A stretch of 20,780 nucleotides of DNA, from assembly GCA_009602735.1 (NCBI GenBank), contig WELA01005080.1, positions 66,559-87,338 on the forward strand, in the 5' to 3' direction. Position numbers and translations under genes: made by a program. This stretch comes from Mesotaenium endlicherianum (lineage: Eukaryota > Streptophyta > Zygnematophyceae > Zygnematales > Mesotaeniaceae). Under the pieces are notes generated by a model, which saw nothing but the letters and a program-made list of their open reading frames with translations, did no database searches and was not told the DNA's origin. Shown piece after piece: positions 18,250 through 20,780 of the stretch. Numbering within the stretch: the stretch's first letter is position 1; each line of letters opens with the position of its first letter.

Positions 18250-18327
18250 AATTCTCTCATTCCTGGCATTGTAGAGCTATAGGACTGCTTGCTATACAGG
18301 TGCGCATTACTATCTGATGCGCGTAGA

Positions 18328-18531
18328 ATGTCTGAACTACATAAGCTCCAACTGAAGTGGTGCAGGGGAGGGCTGTTATCTGCTGGTCTTGGCCATACTT
18401 TCTATTTCCCAGAAACTTTGAAACTGATGCTGGTGAGCTTGGCGCATATGTTTATGGAGTTGGAGATGTCACGGGAGAGGCGAGCAGAATTTTCAATTCT
18501 TGCTGATGTACTGGAGCTGATATGCGATTGA
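18328..18531 (+). CDS. Small hypothetical protein or exon
   Basis: Sixty-seven residues from ATG to TGA. They read like an alpha-helical protein, with YFPETLKLMLVSLAHMFMEL and then RERRAEFSILADVLELICD. The frame is also open upstream to about 18289, so it could be an exon after an acceptor such as CTATACAG (18300). No family is recognised. Confidence 0.25.
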   Translation: MSELHKLQLKWCRGGLLSAGLGHTFYFPETLKLMLVSLAHMFMELEMSRERRAEFSILADVLELICD

Positions 18532-18588
18532 GTGCACTTTGTGGCTGAGGACCAAAAAGCTGGTTTCTTTTTCCTTATAGGCATCCGC

Positions 18589-18647
18589 TAGCTCAAGCAG
18601 ACGTAACCTATCAGAAACGTGTTACTGAGGAACCCTGCTTCGAGTCC
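18589..18647 (+). repeat. tRNA-like A-box and B-box pair (SINE or tRNA relic)
   Basis: TAGCTCAAGCAGA resembles a pol III A box, and GCTTCGAGTCC, 36 bases later, resembles a B box. The bases around them do not form acceptor or T stems, so it is not an intact tRNA gene. A tRNA-derived SINE head or chance are the options. Confidence 0.2.
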
Positions 18648-18649
18648 TC

Positions 18650-19903
18650 CTTCACGTGCAAGCGATTGTCATTTCATATCCAAAGGTGCAAGAAAGCTAG
18701 TTGTTATTGTTTAATTGGAGATAAGATCTGTGTATCAGACAAGAGGGGCATTAATTGCAGTCAACGCAACCCACAAATTGATGACTGAGGCGACAGAAGG
18801 TCAAAGCCTAAGCAGATAAGAATGCGATTGCTGTACTCTTCCCGTGTAATTTGCACACACCCAAGACATTGCTTAAGCCAAAGCTCAAGCAGCATATACA
18901 TTACCTTAAAATATAGGTGGATAAAGAGGTCTCAATCAGCTCATTTATGCATAGTGTATATATATTGACCCAATTTTGAGTCGACCGTAAGAGTCGCCAA
19001 CGACAACATGCGCACAAATAATGGCTCGCGAAAAGTTAGCGCGAATCTGGCAATTTGTCAGGTAGGCTTCGGAAGTTGGATTGGGCCAATATCACACACG
19101 CAAGCTATGTGAAGCTATGTGAATCCGGTTATCCAGCCAAGAAGACCTTCACTTTGCAGCTCATATTTGCTTTTCTTCACTCCTCCCATCTTCTGCAGTG
19201 TGCCATCTAGCGCCTGGAACTCGCTTAGGGTAGAATAGGTGATGTAACAAAGAAGAGCATGCACCTTACAACCTCGCGTAAGCTCGTGCAAGCTTGCACG
19301 ATCGAGCTTGTAATACATTTGAGATGCACGCACCGAAGTTCATCTGGCAGTACCTTGGCTGGCGCGCGAGCAGCGGCTGTCAACTTTCAAGAGAGGACTT
19401 GGCCTCAGAATGCATGCTCTTGTGCGGTAATTTCTCCAAGTTTGGTCTATGTTCAGATAGACTCGTAAACAACAATTAAGTTTTGCCAAGTACACGAATC
19501 GGAGGCCTTCCAACAACGCACCTGGAAAAAAAACGCTCACTGACCAACGACGCAAGTGGAAGCCGTGTGCAATTTCTATTTAGCTTGGTAAAGATACCTT
19601 GGCCAGCTATTTTGGCTGCTCATTATTATTCTACGTGCCTAAGAGCGTCCGTCCAACTCAGTCCCCCCTCTCTTTTGAGCTGGTTTCAAAGAACTTACAA
19701 AACTTTGACCTCATCTATGATATCATCGTATGTATGCCCAAGCTAAACCTCACTAGCCTAGCCCTAGCCTAGTTCTAACCTAGTCCTATTCTAGTCTAAC
19801 CTACTGCAGTTACAATCAAGTCTTGGGACTCCAGCTGGCGCACTCTCTCGGAGCCGCTCCCATTTGAGCGGGTCGTCTTCCCGGATTTTTTTCTTGCTTC
19901 TTT
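18650..19903. other. Intergenic, mostly anonymous; CTAG/CTAACC repeat at 19743-19806
   Basis: No convincing gene. Near the end, CTAGCCTAGCCCTAGCC and TCTAACCTAGTCC form about 60 bases of degenerate CCTAR steps, vaguely like decayed CCCTAA telomere repeats. Confidence 0.4.
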
Positions 19904-20277
19904 TTATTTACAAGGGACCCCCTCCAGCTCCGGGCCAGGCTCGGAGTTGAGGCTGCTGTCGCTGTCGACGCTCATGATGGGCCGCGTGCTGGCGCTGACG
20001 GCAGACTCGAATGACGACGACAGCTGGACACAACCGGCCACCCACCCCGTTGGAGGCGAGCACAAGGACGCGGTTGGCGGGCGAGAGGCGGCGGTGCAGC
20101 AGCTGCGGGACGCTGATGACGCCGTAGTCCTTGAGCACGGCGTCACCGAATGCGTGCAACATGGCCAGCCCCGGGACGTCCTCGTGCGGCAGCCACACGC
20201 GCATGGTGTCGCGCTCGCTCGGCAGCGGGAACACGCGCGCGCCGCTACGCAGCAGCCGCGCGCGCTCGTCTGCAACG
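19904..20277 (-). pseudogene. PP2C-type protein phosphatase fragment, probably decayed
   Basis: On the minus strand, after a pyrimidine tract ending CCCCCCAG, 20277-20046 encodes a PP2C exon: ERARLLRSGARVF, VWLPHEDVPGLAM, AFGDAVLKDYGVISVP and VLASNG. This is the plant PP2C arrangement of a Mg/Mn-dependent Ser/Thr phosphatase. Family members end this block with DG, whose Asp binds metal; here it is NG. Twenty-two bases with GT and AG ends (20045-20024) then lead in frame to a Ser/Glu-rich tail (LSSSFESAVSA...EGVPCK) ending TAA at 19904. The exon with VWD and the final catalytic Asp motif is missing. Read straight through, the frame ends at 19908. Earlier PP2C exons, with DGHGG, are not in the window. 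It could be a pseudogene or an inactive regulator. Confidence 0.7.
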
Positions 20278-20780
20278 CTGGGGGGCACGCAAGGTGAAGG
20301 CGGAGGAGGAGGAGGAGGGGCAGCAACGCGGGGGGNGAGGAGGGAAGGAGGAGGGGCAGTACAGGGATCAACAGAGAGCACGGCCCGCCCCTGCCAGAAG
20401 CTCCTTGTGTGCCTCAAAGGTGGGCGGGGGGCGGCGATGCACGCTGGGGTCTGAGAAACAAAGAGCAATCTAGAGACAATTGCGAGGGCCCCCACACAAC
20501 CACAACCGCAGGCACAAGACGAGCACCTTCCCCCGCCTCCGGTGCTGGAGCATCGAGAGCTAGCGCAGCAAGTGGCATACCCACAGCTTCGGGCACAGCA
20601 AGCACCCACTCCTGGCGGGCACACAGCACGGCAGCCAGTCGAGGGCGCTGGCTCACAGAGCCTCACAGCTCACATCGCATAGCCCCAGGAGCCCCGGCCC
20701 CCCTTATCCCTCTGCACCCTTTTCCCTCCCTATATTATTCTCGCCGTTATTCTCTCCCGGCTGACCAGCCCCCCCCCCCC
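20278..20780 (-). other. Polypyrimidine intron and unassigned sequence upstream of the PP2C exon
   Basis: On the minus strand the 100 bases before the exon are CTC/CCT-rich and contain an N (20336) next to a C run, like a 3' splice region. Further upstream there are open Ala/Cys-rich frames but no PP2C motif. The window ends in ten C. Confidence 0.45.

Noticed and set aside
18581..18660. Intact tRNA gene
   Set aside because: Box-like words are present, but the acceptor and T stems do not pair.
19743..19806. Telomere end
   Set aside because: The CCTAR steps are irregular and internal, with gene sequence continuing beyond; at most a decayed interstitial repeat.

Overview
The window looks like nuclear DNA of a photosynthetic green-lineage eukaryote, most likely a green alga. 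The evidence is spliceosomal GT-AG introns in every recognisable gene, a PPR-SMR protein of the kind seen in plastid-directed plant and algal proteins, an STP/HUP1-type hexose transporter, a plant-type PP2C phosphatase fragment, and a TGTAA poly(A)-like signal. I cannot name the species. The window begins and ends in poly-C, and its only two N positions also sit beside poly-C/G, so it may be a complete draft contig.

Layout. (1) 1-6421 (+): a 5'-partial, very GC-rich PPR-SMR gene. I assembled at least six phase-compatible exons, separated by introns full of CA, TG, GA and CG simple repeats and a degenerate ~90-bp tandem repeat. (2) 6422-12270: about 6 kb with no convincing protein gene. It contains a diverged direct-repeat pair (8441 and 10013) around a stretch dense in perfect hairpins (8570-9070), and two inverted copies of an undescribed hAT-like non-autonomous transposon (10117-10640, with an 8-bp target duplication, and 11185-11471). 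(3) 12465-15328 (+): a six-exon monosaccharide/H+ symporter gene, complete except for one in-frame TAG in exon 3. (4) 16160-17885: CATGCTGACT-type repeats running into a broken copy of the PPR-SMR gene that keeps part of the PPR exon, the last exon and the 3' flank in the same order. (5) 17923-19903: anonymous sequence with two weak ORFs and a tRNA-like A/B-box pair. (6) 19904-20277 (-): a PP2C exon with a mutated metal-binding Asp, joined over 22 bases to a tail exon, probably a decayed gene.

The genes do not form a pathway. The PPR-SMR protein would act in organelle gene expression and the transporter at the plasma membrane. The main biological stories are structural: gene duplication and decay around an apparently disabled or polymorphic transporter, complementary intronic repeats flanking small exons, a new transposon family, and a possible structured RNA.
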